Assembly (NCBI RefSeq): GCF_900111445.1
Contig: NZ_FOHE01000004.1
Coordinates: 124,001 to 188,000 of the forward strand
From: Oceanobacillus limi
GTDB lineage: Bacteria > Bacillota > Bacilli > Bacillales > Amphibacillaceae
DNA: 64,000 nt
Direction: 5' to 3'
The translations under genes and the position numbers were made by a program. Numbering within the stretch: the first letter of the stretch is position 1; every line of letters begins with the position of its first letter. Below are positions 32,986 to 42,052 of this stretch, piece after piece. The notes beneath the pieces are model-generated. The model was not told where the DNA came from. It saw nothing but the letters and a program-made list of their open reading frames with translations, and did not search any database.

Positions 32986-34335
32986 CTAATACCCAAAAAC
33001 TAGCCCCCTAAGGCCGTACGCTTTAATTAAATCGTACTTTGCTTGCATACTTTTTGCATCCTCAAACCAAACTTCATGTTCTTGCCCACCTTCATCTACG
33101 TAATGGTAATAGGGAGACTGATAGACTTCGTGATATTGAATTGCTACATTTATTTTTGCTGCTGTATTTATTGCTTCCATGGGACTTACCATTTGAGCAA
33201 TGGTCCCCTCCTCCCACGGTATTTTCCAGTCCCGTCCATACAAGGGGATTCCCAACATTATTTTATTCGAAGGAATAGCAGTAATAGCATAATCTAATAC
33301 ATCACGCATTTTATTAATTGGTGCAATTGGCCAAGGCTCACCTCCAGCCCACCCCCACTCATAGGTCATTAAAATAACAAAATCTACAATTTCACCATGT
33401 ACTGGATAATCATGAGCCTCATAAAGTAATCCTTTTTGATCCTCCCTTTCCTTTGGAGCCAGGGAAGTAGATAGTGTAAAACCATCTGGATGCAACCTTT
33501 CCCTAGCTCGTCGCAAAAATATACTATAATTTTCGCGATCTTCTGGATATACGTATTCAAAATCAATAGTTAAGCCAGCATAATTTTTCTCCTTCATGAT
33601 TTTGAGTATATTTGTTAATAGAGTTTCTTGGAGTTGAGTATTACGTAATAGGGTTGCAGCTAAATCGGAGTCAAAGGTTTGCTCCCGAAAATTTGTAATT
33701 ACGAAGAGTGGGGAAACTTGATTGGCATTACCAGCCTCTAGCATTGGAATACCTTGCACTTCAGTAAGACTTCCATCACGATGAAAACTGTGCACAAACG
33801 GAGAAAGGTATGTAAAATTCCGACCAAGTGCTAGTACTTCTTGCCTTCCTTGTGCATTCATTCTTATTGTATAGGCATTTACTTCAATAGTCGGTTTTCT
33901 TTTTCGAGGGATTTGTAAAGTTTGACCTGGATAAATTAAGGAAGGACTTTCAATTTGATTCGTTTGTAAAATTTGATAAATGGTAACATCATACCGCAGA
34001 GCGATGGCCCAGAGATATTCACCCGGTTTAACCGTATGGATAAAAAAGGGTATCTTTAGCATTTCACCTACATATATCAAACTTGGATTTGTAATATCGT
34101 TAGTTTGTACAAGATCCTTAACCGTAACTCCTAAATTACTAGCAATTAACCATAAATTATCCCCCGGTTGCACAACATAATCCTCTTCGACTTCAGGTAC
34201 TCCAAGGGTTTGCCCGGCAACAAGTTCTTTCGGATTCTCTATTCGATTGAGTAAAAAAGCCTGATTTACATCAGCTATATATTCCTCGGCAATTCTCCTT
34301 AAAGATTCACCACGTTCGACAACATGAAGTTCCAT
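32986..34335 (-). CDS. LysM-GH18 spore peptidoglycan glycosidase (YaaH/SleL-like) with frameshifted C-terminus
   Basis: Spore cortex-lytic type glycosidase. Three LysM repeats (about 1-45, 50-95 and 97-145) bind peptidoglycan, and a GH18 barrel follows with the catalytic segment GLTIDFEYVYPED. The start is ATG 34335 after GGGGGAA. The reading frame stops early after LRGLVFGY. In the next frame the expected end is intact: VLGSSFPQNWPVLQENF, stopping at 32924 just before the terminator. The break is at a run of five Cs on the plus strand (33004-33008); a sixth base gives LRGASFWVLG. Either the last 25 or so residues are lost or the base call is wrong. Confidence 0.9.
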   Translation of the reverse strand: MELHVVERGESLRRIAEEYIADVNQAFLLNRIENPKELVAGQTLGVPEVEEDYVVQPGDNLWLIASNLGVTVKDLVQTNDITNPSLIYVGEMLKIPFFIHTVKPGEYLWAIALRYDVTIYQILQTNQIESPSLIYPGQTLQIPRKRKPTIEVNAYTIRMNAQGRQEVLALGRNFTYLSPFVHSFHRDGSLTEVQGIPMLEAGNANQVSPLFVITNFREQTFDSDLAATLLRNTQLQETLLTNILKIMKEKNYAGLTIDFEYVYPEDRENYSIFLRRARERLHPDGFTLSTSLAPKEREDQKGLLYEAHDYPVHGEIVDFVILMTYEWGWAGGEPWPIAPINKMRDVLDYAITAIPSNKIMLGIPLYGRDWKIPWEEGTIAQMVSPMEAINTAAKINVAIQYHEVYQSPYYHYVDEGGQEHEVWFEDAKSMQAKYDLIKAYGLRGLVFGY

Positions 34336-34452
34336 ATCATATTCCCCCAATAAGCTAATATCTATTTATTACGTTATTCGAAACTTGGTTGTCCTAGTAT
34401 AAAAGAAGGAATTTGTTTAGAATAACCCTCCTTAAATGGAAGCAAAAAGAAT

Positions 34453-34489
34453 CCCCTAAAAAGAGACTTTCAATCAATTTTTATAGGGG
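34453..34489 (-). terminator. Terminator of the CYP152 gene
   Basis: CCCCTAAAAA pairs with TTTTTATAGGGG (one bulge). Read leftward it is followed by ATTCTTTTTGC. It lies about 12 bp past the P450 stop codon. Confidence 0.7.
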
Positions 34490-34500
34490 AGAAATTAAAT

Positions 34501-35763
34501 TCACCTATTTATTTTCTTAACGCTTGTAAACACAAATCTACTCTTTGGTAGGCTCGGCATTCTCATCATACTATACTCTAAGTTTTGTGCTGGTACATTA
34601 TAATCCATTTTACGCGCAAATATATCAGTCGTAATCTTCATGACTTCAATTGTCAGCCATTCACCAGGACAACGATGACCTTCATAATAATCTCCACCAC
34701 CTTGTGGTATAAAATCAAACGGATTATCATCTCGATTAGCAAACCGATTCGGATTAAATAACCAAGGCTTTTTCCATAGCTTAGGATGGTGATTCGTACC
34801 ATAAATATCAAGCAGTACTAAATTTCCTTTTTTAAAGTCATGCCCTTGCCAAAGGAAATCCTTTCGTACGCGTGCTGCTGCAAATGGAAAAAATGGGTAA
34901 TAGCGCCGCACTTCCTGAACAAACATTTCATTATAAGCGTCATCTGCATCACTTAACTTTTCCGATTGCTTGGGGAACTTATGGATTGCCAGTGCACAAA
35001 AGGTCATATATACAGCGATCGCCACAATAGGACGCAATATATTTAGCACTTCGACAGCTGCAACTTGACTATTTAATAAATTACCCTGCGAATCTCGATA
35101 ATTCGCTATTTTAGATAATATGGTTTCATCTGCTTTCATATTTCCTGACCTAATTTGTTCAATCATATTCCTAATCCAGCTTTCCGCACTGTTACGAGCT
35201 TGTCTACCACGCCAGTGTCTCGGACCAATAGCAGCAGCAGAATCAAATAGGGCTGCAAGCTCATTTGTCCGTTGTTTTACTTCACCCGATTGCAGGGGAA
35301 CACCAGCCCAACGACAGGCAACAAGTGTTAACAATTCCTTGGATTCCTCAAATAATACGACCTTATCCATTTCTTCCCATTTCTGAATAAATTGGTCATA
35401 TACATCTCTAGTTATGTTCACAACTTCTTTTAACTTATCTTCACTCATAAATGACATAAATAACGCTTTTCGATGTTCGTGGGAAGCACCATCCATTGTT
35501 TGAATCGCTTTCTCTCCAAAGATTGTCTGCCTTATTCGTTTAGGGGCCGCACCTTTTCGCATGATTTTTTCTTCATCATAAAACACTTTCGCTGCTTCTT
35601 CTCCAGCAATACATATTGCTCTTTGACCGCCAAGTAGTCTTGTTTCAAACATATCCCTCCCAAAACGTTCCCTCCTATTGGTAATATATTTATAGCCTTC
35701 CGTCATCAGAGCTAGACTATTATCTATTCCTTTATCAATTGGAATTTGTTCTCTATATGGCAT
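34501..35763 (-). CDS. CYP152 fatty-acid peroxygenase (P450BSbeta-like)
   Basis: Cytochrome P450 that uses H2O2 to hydroxylate long-chain fatty acids at the alpha or beta carbon without a reductase. The 420 residues align well with B. subtilis YbdT (P450BSbeta). The heme ligand is Cys365 in GHRCPGEW, and the substrate-carboxylate Arg-Pro pair is at 244-245 in NILRPIVAIAVY. The residue matching P450BSbeta Gln85 is Gln88 in KAIQTMDG; the decarboxylating homologue OleT has His there, so hydroxylation is expected over alkene formation. FVQEVRRYYPF is conserved. It is divergent from the TetR gene, which may control it. Confidence 0.95.
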   Translation of the reverse strand: MPYREQIPIDKGIDNSLALMTEGYKYITNRRERFGRDMFETRLLGGQRAICIAGEEAAKVFYDEEKIMRKGAAPKRIRQTIFGEKAIQTMDGASHEHRKALFMSFMSEDKLKEVVNITRDVYDQFIQKWEEMDKVVLFEESKELLTLVACRWAGVPLQSGEVKQRTNELAALFDSAAAIGPRHWRGRQARNSAESWIRNMIEQIRSGNMKADETILSKIANYRDSQGNLLNSQVAAVEVLNILRPIVAIAVYMTFCALAIHKFPKQSEKLSDADDAYNEMFVQEVRRYYPFFPFAAARVRKDFLWQGHDFKKGNLVLLDIYGTNHHPKLWKKPWLFNPNRFANRDDNPFDFIPQGGGDYYEGHRCPGEWLTIEVMKITTDIFARKMDYNVPAQNLEYSMMRMPSLPKSRFVFTSVKKINR

Positions 35764-35881
35764 TTTTTCACCTCATTTAGGATGTTAAATCATATTACGT
35801 AGGTTTCGTTTTACATACCGTCTTTATACCTCTATTTCATTTTTAGATTGAATTCATTATAATAAATCTAGAGGTGAGCAA

Positions 35882-36454
35882 ATGGCACGTGAACGCAAAT
35901 TTTCAACAGTTGACTTATACCAATCAACCAAGCACCTACTATTGGAACATGGATATGATGGATTTACATTCAGCATGCTAGCCAATCGTTTAGATATTTC
36001 TCGGGGAGCTCTCTATAAATACTTCGAGAATAAAGAAGTTTTAATAAGTGAATATATGGTTTTTGAAATGAAAAAATTTATGGTTCAACTACATAAAATT
36101 CAAGAATATAAATCATTTGAGGAGAAATTTGATTATTTAATCCATCTAATTTTCCACGATCAAGAAATTCATCGACTACGAGAGATCGGGCTTGAAATAC
36201 CAAGGTCTCCTAATACGAAAGTACATGAAAACCAAGAACAACTTGATCAGCTTCATTACGAAATGTACACAAGCTTACAAAGCTTTGTTGAGTTAGGCAA
36301 ACAAGAGGGAATTATAAAACCATCCATTCCTAATGGATTATTCTTAGGATTTATCTTTCAAACGATTGCTATTCCAAATCACGAAAACCTTCCCTATAGC
36401 GAATGGGTCTCCTCTATAAAAGAAATACTCCGTCATGGAATGTTCAAAATATAA
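35882..36454 (+). CDS. TetR-family repressor
   Basis: A 190-residue TetR regulator. The N-terminal HTH is clear: FSMLANRLDISRGALYKYF, residues about 28-46. The ligand domain is unremarkable helical. GAGGTGAG lies at good distance from ATG 35882. It sits between the divergent CYP152 gene and the MMPL exporter gene. The promoter after it carries three similar palindromes, so it almost certainly represses the exporter and perhaps the P450. A fatty acid or other amphiphile is a reasonable guess for the ligand, based only on these neighbours. Confidence 0.93.
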   Translation: MARERKFSTVDLYQSTKHLLLEHGYDGFTFSMLANRLDISRGALYKYFENKEVLISEYMVFEMKKFMVQLHKIQEYKSFEEKFDYLIHLIFHDQEIHRLREIGLEIPRSPNTKVHENQEQLDQLHYEMYTSLQSFVELGKQEGIIKPSIPNGLFLGFIFQTIAIPNHENLPYSEWVSSIKEILRHGMFKI

Positions 36455-36455
36455 T

Positions 36456-36542
36456 AATTGACACAGGTGTCACTTTCACAGATAATTTATTTGTGACGAC
36501 TGTGTCGCTTATTTTTTACTTTAAGTGACACTCGTGTCACTT
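36456..36542 (+). promoter_or_regulatory. Exporter promoter with three TetR-type operators
   Basis: A sigma-A promoter with perfect -35 TTGACA (36458-36463), 17-bp spacer and -10 GATAAT (36481-36486) precedes the MMPL gene. Three copies of one 20-bp palindrome are present. O1 (36456-36475) covers the -35 box. O2 (36491-36510) is weaker. O3 (36523-36542) is perfect, AAGTGACAC-TC-GTGTCACTT. The centres are 35 and 32 bp apart. The TetR protein encoded immediately upstream is the obvious ligand. Confidence 0.85.
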
Positions 36543-36573
36543 TATGAAAATTATAAATGGAAAGGAATATATT

Positions 36574-38691
36574 ATGAAAACCATCTTACAGTTTGTCACA
36601 GACCGTGTTTCTTCCAAAAAAGGAACGTGGATCACGTTGGGGATTTGGCTATTTGCCATGATTGTATTAACGATGTTCGCTCCTGCAGCAAGAGATTATC
36701 AAGTGACTAGTATCGAATCACTACCTGAAGACGCCCCATCAGTTATCGCAACTGAAAAAATAGAAAAATACTTTGAAGGTAATGAACAAATTCCCGGATT
36801 ACTTGTGTTTAAAGCGAGTACTGGTGAAGTAGAACGAACAGATCTTGAAAAAATCACCAACCAAATTGCAGATGAAAATATTTCTGGAGTTGAGGAAATC
36901 CTTCCAATTGGCCAACTGCCGCCTCAAGCTACAGAAAATTTCTATTCCGAAGACCATAAAACAGCATTTATACCGTTAAATTTTCATCCATCATTGGATA
37001 CACCAGATATTGATCATGCTTTAAATCAGATTCATACAATCGTAGAAAATGAAACAAACCTAGTATTATATGTAACAGGTCCAGCAGGAATCGCTGTTGA
37101 TACGACAGACTTATTTACAAGAGCAGATCTCGTACTGATCTTCTCAACTGTAGCGATCATTTTAGTATTGTTAGTGGTAATCTATCGTTCACCATTACTA
37201 GCAATCATTCCTTTATTAGGGGCTGTATTTGTTTATCAAATTGTTACACAAATCTTAGGCATATTTGGTAAAGCTGGACTATTAATGAGTTCACAGTCCG
37301 TTTCCATAATGTCCATTCTTTTATTCGCCGCTGTTATTGACTATTCCTTATTTGTATTTTCTAGGTTTAGAGAGGAACTAAAAACGAATGATGATAAATA
37401 CCTTGCTATGAAAGAAGCAATGCGAGGTACTGGACTTCCTGTGTTTTACTCGGGTGCTACGGTGTTAGCCGCAATGTTAATCTTAATTTTTGCGACATTA
37501 AGGGATTACCAAAACTTTGCACCAATATTCGGAACAACACTTGTAGTCATCATTTTATCGTCGGTCACCTTAATTCCAGCACTTTTCACTTTATTCGGTA
37601 GAAAATCTTTTTGGCCAGTTATCCCTAAGGTTGGAGATTCTAAAGTAAAAGATACCTCATTTTGGAGTAAAGCTGGTCATTCCGTTACAAACAGACCTAA
37701 AACATCTGTAATCGTAGTGGGAATCTTTATTATTATTTCTGCTAGTTATTTGTTTAACTTGAAATACGAATTTGATCTTATTAAATCTTTCCCAGAAGAT
37801 ATGTCATCTCGTGTAGGTTATGAGATATTGGAAAATAACTTTGAAGCAGGAGAGTTAGCACCAACTACGATTTTGCTAGAATCCGAGGATAAGATAACCG
37901 ATACAAAACAGCAGGACTTCATAGAATACTTATTAGAACAAGAGCTAGTTGCAGATGTTCGCGTCGATCAGAAAAATGATGAAGCAACTGCTATTACATT
38001 TAGTTTAACTTTCACGGAGAACCCCTATGCCGAAGAAACATTAGATGCTCTTGAAACCATGCAACATAATGCTGAAACAATTTTATCAGATAATCAGATT
38101 AACGGAGAGCTATATTTTACAGGCGAAACTGCAACTTCCGTAGATGACCGTTCAGCCAATACCCGTGATTTAATACTCATCGTATTACTTGAAACGATAT
38201 TAATCTTCCTAATGCTCATATTCTTAACAAGATCGTTCAAGATGCCAATTTATATGATGGGAACAATACTTGTATCGTTTGGAGCAGCATTAGGGTTAGG
38301 CATGTTTCTAACAAACTTATTTTTTGATATAGACACGATTAGCAATAGAGTTCCAGTTTATGCGTTTATCTTTCTAGTAGCGCTAGGAATTGATTATAAC
38401 ATCATTCTTGTATCTCGATTTATGGAAGAAAGGAAAAAGAAGGCCGTCAAAGAAGCGGTACAGGTTGCCGTTGCGAGTACTGGAGGCGTGATCTCCTCTG
38501 CAGGACTGATCTTAGCCGCAACTTTCGCCGTACTAATGACACAGCCAATTCAACTACTTTTCGTTTTTGGATTTATTGTAGCAGTTGGTATATTAATTGA
38601 TACCTTCTTAATCAGAGGCGTGTTACTTCCAGGATTATTGGTTTGGTTTGAGAAAGATAGAAACACAAACCAAGTAAAAAGCGATAATTAA
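36574..38691 (+). CDS. MMPL/RND-family lipid or drug exporter (YdfJ-like)
   Basis: Proton-driven exporter of the MMPL family, 705 residues with twelve helices: helix 1, an outer loop domain (about 35-165), helices 2-6, helix 7, a second loop domain, helices 8-12. The charged pair positions occur as AVIDYSLFVFSRFREE and ALGIDYNIILVSRFMEE, the family's proton-relay signatures. ATG 36574 follows AAAGGA; an ATG ten codons earlier lies against operator O3 and has no ribosome binding site. Relatives move lipids, siderophores or amphiphilic drugs. Being next to a fatty-acid-hydroxylating P450 suggests export of fatty-acid-like compounds, an inference. Confidence 0.93.
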   Translation: MKTILQFVTDRVSSKKGTWITLGIWLFAMIVLTMFAPAARDYQVTSIESLPEDAPSVIATEKIEKYFEGNEQIPGLLVFKASTGEVERTDLEKITNQIADENISGVEEILPIGQLPPQATENFYSEDHKTAFIPLNFHPSLDTPDIDHALNQIHTIVENETNLVLYVTGPAGIAVDTTDLFTRADLVLIFSTVAIILVLLVVIYRSPLLAIIPLLGAVFVYQIVTQILGIFGKAGLLMSSQSVSIMSILLFAAVIDYSLFVFSRFREELKTNDDKYLAMKEAMRGTGLPVFYSGATVLAAMLILIFATLRDYQNFAPIFGTTLVVIILSSVTLIPALFTLFGRKSFWPVIPKVGDSKVKDTSFWSKAGHSVTNRPKTSVIVVGIFIIISASYLFNLKYEFDLIKSFPEDMSSRVGYEILENNFEAGELAPTTILLESEDKITDTKQQDFIEYLLEQELVADVRVDQKNDEATAITFSLTFTENPYAEETLDALETMQHNAETILSDNQINGELYFTGETATSVDDRSANTRDLILIVLLETILIFLMLIFLTRSFKMPIYMMGTILVSFGAALGLGMFLTNLFFDIDTISNRVPVYAFIFLVALGIDYNIILVSRFMEERKKKAVKEAVQVAVASTGGVISSAGLILAATFAVLMTQPIQLLFVFGFIVAVGILIDTFLIRGVLLPGLLVWFEKDRNTNQVKSDN

Positions 38692-38700
38692 TAGATATAA

Positions 38701-38731
38701 GGGGCATCCTTTGTATGTATAGGGATGCCCC
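38701..38731. terminator. Bidirectional terminator after the MMPL gene
   Basis: A 9-bp stem (GGGGCATCC/GGATGCCCC) between the MMPL stop and the convergent secreted-protein gene, with a T-rich stretch to the right. Confidence 0.8.
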
Positions 38732-38738
38732 TCTCTGT

Positions 38739-39425
38739 TTAGAATATGTTTTTAACCCATCTTGAAATGGAAGTAATTAATCTTTCAACCCAATTCCCCT
38801 CTTTTGCCCTATCATTCCTCTCTACCAACTCGTTTTCTCCCATATCGTTGAGTGCGGTGGCCTGCTTCCCTTCCACTACAATCACCTTTTCATCCCCATA
38901 TTTTTTATATATGCTTGCCACTGTTTCTTCATTGTATGGATCAATGCCAACTTCAACTCTGTTAGTAATGATATCGACACTTGTATGTGTGACGAAAGTT
39001 TCTCCATTTCCAAATTCATTTTTATCGACTTCTTTTTGCTTCTGTACTAATTCATTTTCCGTAAAGTCTACTTTTTGAAACTCAATTTCTGCATGTTCAT
39101 CTAATAATGCTTCCATTTCTTTTTGTTTTTCATTGGCAGGTTGCTCTGTAAAGGAAATGACTATGGTCCCAAGTGCTCTTTTTTCCCGATCGATATGAAG
39201 GCTTGCAAATACTTCTGGATCGAAATTTGATTCAATATACATTCTTATTTCTTCAATAACTTCTGAATGGTTTGGATCAATCCCTTGGTTTTCCCACCCC
39301 TTCATCTTTTCTGTTAAATCGGATTCACCGTTATTAGCAGCAGATACCGTAATTCCTCCTGTGAAAAATACCGAAAAAATAATGATTACACTTAATCCTA
39401 TTAATATTTTGCTATGAAATTTCAA
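38739..39425 (-). CDS. Secreted hypothetical protein
   Basis: A 228-residue protein with a typical signal peptide (MKFHSKILIGLSVIIIFSVF, then a cleavage-like VSAANNG near 28-33). The mature part is acidic and mixed alpha/beta, with no membrane helix apart from the signal and an amphipathic C-terminal end (WVERLITSISRWVKNIF). I do not recognise a family. It is convergent with the MMPL exporter and transcribed alone. There is no catalytic motif that I can defend. Confidence 0.75.
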   Translation of the reverse strand: MKFHSKILIGLSVIIIFSVFFTGGITVSAANNGESDLTEKMKGWENQGIDPNHSEVIEEIRMYIESNFDPEVFASLHIDREKRALGTIVISFTEQPANEKQKEMEALLDEHAEIEFQKVDFTENELVQKQKEVDKNEFGNGETFVTHTSVDIITNRVEVGIDPYNEETVASIYKKYGDEKVIVVEGKQATALNDMGENELVERNDRAKEGNWVERLITSISRWVKNIF

Positions 39426-39591
39426 CCTAAAACTCCTTCCAAAGATGCGTAAATATAAATCTATCTATAAGACGACCCGTTTAACTAATTTGTTTCAGTG
39501 ATTACCGTTTATCAGAAATTCGACTAAGTGACAGGCACCTTATTCTTTGATACGATCAATTGTAATGAATGCCATTAAAGGGGGAAACGAA

Positions 39592-40722
39592 TTGAAGATT
39601 GTATCAATTGAACCAACTCCAAGTCCATACTCCATGAAAATCGTTTTGGATGAGCGGTTGGCTGATGGAAAGACGGAAAATTACAAGCAAGGTGACGACC
39701 TTTCTAGCGCACCTGAGTATATCACGAAATTGTTTTCTGTTCATGGAGTTAAGGGAATATACCGAGTAATTGATTTTATTGCTTTAGAAAGAGATCCCCG
39801 CGTCAACTGGGAAGAAATATTACCAGAGGTTCGTGCTATTTTTGGCGCTAGAGAAGATGCATCCTTAGCGGCCAATACCACTTCTAAAGATGAACATTTT
39901 GGTGAAGTCAATGTTTTCATTCAATTGTTTCGAAATATTCCCATGCAAGTAAAATTAGAGGAAGGCGACAAAGAACAACGCTTTGGTCTACCCCAACAAT
40001 TCATGAATGCAGTGATGGAAGCATCTATGACATCAGATAATATGTTAGAAGAACGGAAATGGATGGAACAAGGCCCACGTTACGGAAAGCTTGAAGATAT
40101 TGGTCAGGAAGTGGTAGATGAAATAACAGCTAGCTATGATGAAGAAAGGTTAAAAAACCTAATTAAACTAGCCTCCGAATCGAAGCAATTTGAAGAAAAA
40201 CGACCTTGGAAAAATGTAACGTTAGAAATGCTAGATAATCCGAATTGGAAAGAACGGTATGCTGCACTTGATCGAATGGATCCATCGCTGGAGGATTTAT
40301 CCGTACTTGAGAAAGCATTAGATGACCAAAAGGCATCCATTCGCCGACTCGCAACGGCATATCTTGGAATGATTGAAGATCGAGCTGTACTTCCTTATTT
40401 GTACAAAGCGCTTAATGATAAGGCTGTTAATGTCCGTCGCACAGCTGGGGATTGTTTATCTGATCTTGGATTTAAAGACGCTATCCCAGAAATGACAAAA
40501 ACGTTAACGGATTCCAGCCGCCTCGTTCGTTGGCGTGCTGCAATGTTTTTATATGAGGTTGGTGACGATACGGCAGTACCAGCATTACAAGATGCTTTAG
40601 AAGATCCAGAGTTTGAAGTTCGTATGCAAGCAAAAATGGCTTTAGCACGAATTCAAGGGGGAGAAGAAGCCAAAGGATCCATTTGGCACCAAATGACAGA
40701 AGCTACGAAAAAGAAAAATTAA
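39592..40722 (+). CDS. cvfC: CvfC/YpgR-like protein: NifU N-terminal domain plus HEAT repeats
   Basis: A 376-residue protein matching conserved virulence factor C of staphylococci and B. subtilis YpgR. The N-terminal 90 residues form the Nfu/NifU N-terminal scaffold domain (VHGVKGIYRVIDFIALER). The C-terminal half has HEAT-type repeats, seen as DPSLEDLSVLEKALDD, LPYLYKALNDKAVNVRR and VPALQDALEDPEFEVRMQA. I start it at TTG 39592, seven bases after AGGGGG; the frame is open 15 codons further up without a signal. The length then matches YpgR. Its role is poorly defined; an iron-sulfur or oxidative stress link is suggested by the fold only. Confidence 0.9.
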   Translation: MKIVSIEPTPSPYSMKIVLDERLADGKTENYKQGDDLSSAPEYITKLFSVHGVKGIYRVIDFIALERDPRVNWEEILPEVRAIFGAREDASLAANTTSKDEHFGEVNVFIQLFRNIPMQVKLEEGDKEQRFGLPQQFMNAVMEASMTSDNMLEERKWMEQGPRYGKLEDIGQEVVDEITASYDEERLKNLIKLASESKQFEEKRPWKNVTLEMLDNPNWKERYAALDRMDPSLEDLSVLEKALDDQKASIRRLATAYLGMIEDRAVLPYLYKALNDKAVNVRRTAGDCLSDLGFKDAIPEMTKTLTDSSRLVRWRAAMFLYEVGDDTAVPALQDALEDPEFEVRMQAKMALARIQGGEEAKGSIWHQMTEATKKKN

Positions 40723-40789
40723 TGGGTTAGAGTTAAAGAATTATACATCTGGTGACCGGATTTCTTTTGCAAGTTTTCCAAAACAAAGT

Positions 40790-41103
40790 TGCTTTAGTGG
40801 AATGAGATTCCACTTCGTCATTGATGTGGATCCTAGTTCCGTTAATTGTCAAAAATACAGGCCAAACAAGGAGTATGATGTTTCTCATTCCGCTATTAGA
40901 CATAAATTAGGATAAATTGTACTGAAAAAAGGTAAATAAAGGAATGAGGTTCCAAACCATGCTCCAGATGGCTAAATTTGGCCATTTAGCGGAATGAGGT
41001 TCCACTTCGTCATTGATGTGAATCCATTCCGCTATTTGTACCTAATGTGGTTGGATGAATCTTGTTTTTTCTCACTGAAAAAAAATAAAGTATTCCACCA
41101 CCA
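40790..41103. repeat. Dispersed intergenic repeat, copy C
   Basis: Third copy of the family, between two rightward genes. The segment 40917-41037 contains the best preserved second module, from AATAAAGGAATGAGGTTCC through CATTTAGCGGAATGAGGTTC to CCATTCCGCTATTTG. It shares with copy A the end block AAGTATTCCACCA. No ribosome binding site or plausible protein occurs within it. Confidence 0.85.
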
Positions 41104-41429
41104 GTCGAATACTAGAATACCAATTTTCAATAGATCCATTTTCCATCTCTCTATCCATTTAAAAATACGGTTACAACCCAGACTGTTCTTGTCTTACCCG
41201 AAAACTTCTTTATAATCCAGCGATCAACAATTATCCCGACATTCTTATTACCAATAATTAAAATAAGCCTCAAGTCTTACCCCAAAATATTCCTTAAGTG
41301 GCTTCATCCATTTACAAAAAACTAGTAAGTTATAAATTAAGAATTTCTTAATAATTTATTTAAGCTATTCTTTATATTTTTTGTATAGAGTATAGATAAA
41401 GCTATTAGAGATGAAGGGGACTAGAATAT
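41104..41429. other. Intergenic region after repeat copy C
   Basis: AT-rich and without a supportable gene or hairpin. It should contain the promoter of the downstream papain-fold gene; TATAGAGTATAGATAAAG near 41390 is a candidate -10 region. Confidence 0.4.
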
Positions 41430-41990
41430 ATGCAGAAGAAAAAGATTTATCTAATTCTAACAGATACAGGAACAGTATTTACAAGATTAATAAAGGCTTA
41501 TACAAAAAAGCCATTTAATCATGCATCAATATGTTTAGACGAAAATTTATCCAATGTTTACAGCTTCGGGCGTAAGATGCCGAACAATCCATTTATCGGG
41601 GGCTTTGTTAAAGAAGATTTTCAAGCAACAATCTTTCTTCATGCAAGATGCGCCGTTTATTCTTGTGAAGTTTCAACCGAACAATTTCAAAAGGCAAAGA
41701 CCTTTATTAATCAGATTGAAGAACAACAGCATCTTTACCATTACAACTTGATTGGATTATTTGGAGTCATGTTTAATAAGTCTATTAAACGTAAACGAGC
41801 TTTCTTCTGCTCACAATTCGTCTCTTCCGTATTAGAAGAGGGAAAGATTATCAGCTTTACAAAACCCACTTCCCTTATAACACCGTACGATTTACAAAAA
41901 ACTTCTGAATTCCAACTAGAGTATCAAGGGAATTTAGCAGACTTTGAAAGAATAGCTATTAACCATAATAATCAAATCTCAGTATGCTAA
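41430..41990 (+). CDS. Permuted papain-fold (NlpC/P60-superfamily, YiiX-like) hydrolase
   Basis: A 186-residue protein with the circularly permuted papain-like arrangement. A His in KKPFNHASICLDE (about residue 32) precedes the Cys in RAFFCSQFVSSVLEE (about 131). Relatives hydrolyse lipids, amides or peptidoglycan-linked bonds. There is no signal peptide, so it should act in the cytoplasm or at the inner membrane face. AAGGGG precedes the ATG. It is followed by a terminator and convergent with the prenyltransferase gene. The substrate cannot be predicted. Confidence 0.8.
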   Translation: MQKKKIYLILTDTGTVFTRLIKAYTKKPFNHASICLDENLSNVYSFGRKMPNNPFIGGFVKEDFQATIFLHARCAVYSCEVSTEQFQKAKTFINQIEEQQHLYHYNLIGLFGVMFNKSIKRKRAFFCSQFVSSVLEEGKIISFTKPTSLITPYDLQKTSEFQLEYQGNLADFERIAINHNNQISVC

Positions 41991-42029
41991 AGGAGTATTA
42001 AAATAGCTTTCACCGCCTTTAATACTCCT
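41991..42029. terminator. Terminator after the papain-fold gene
   Basis: AGGAGTATT pairs with AATACTCCT over a loop of about 21 bases, directly after the stop codon. The loop is long and the T tract weak. Confidence 0.55.
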
Positions 42030-42052
42030 ACTCCTCTAGCAAAGTTTATTTT

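Noticed and set aside
40790-41215. A small protein encoded in repeat copy C
   Set aside because: Frames there have no ribosome binding site and are not shared by copies A and B, which carry indels that are not multiples of three.
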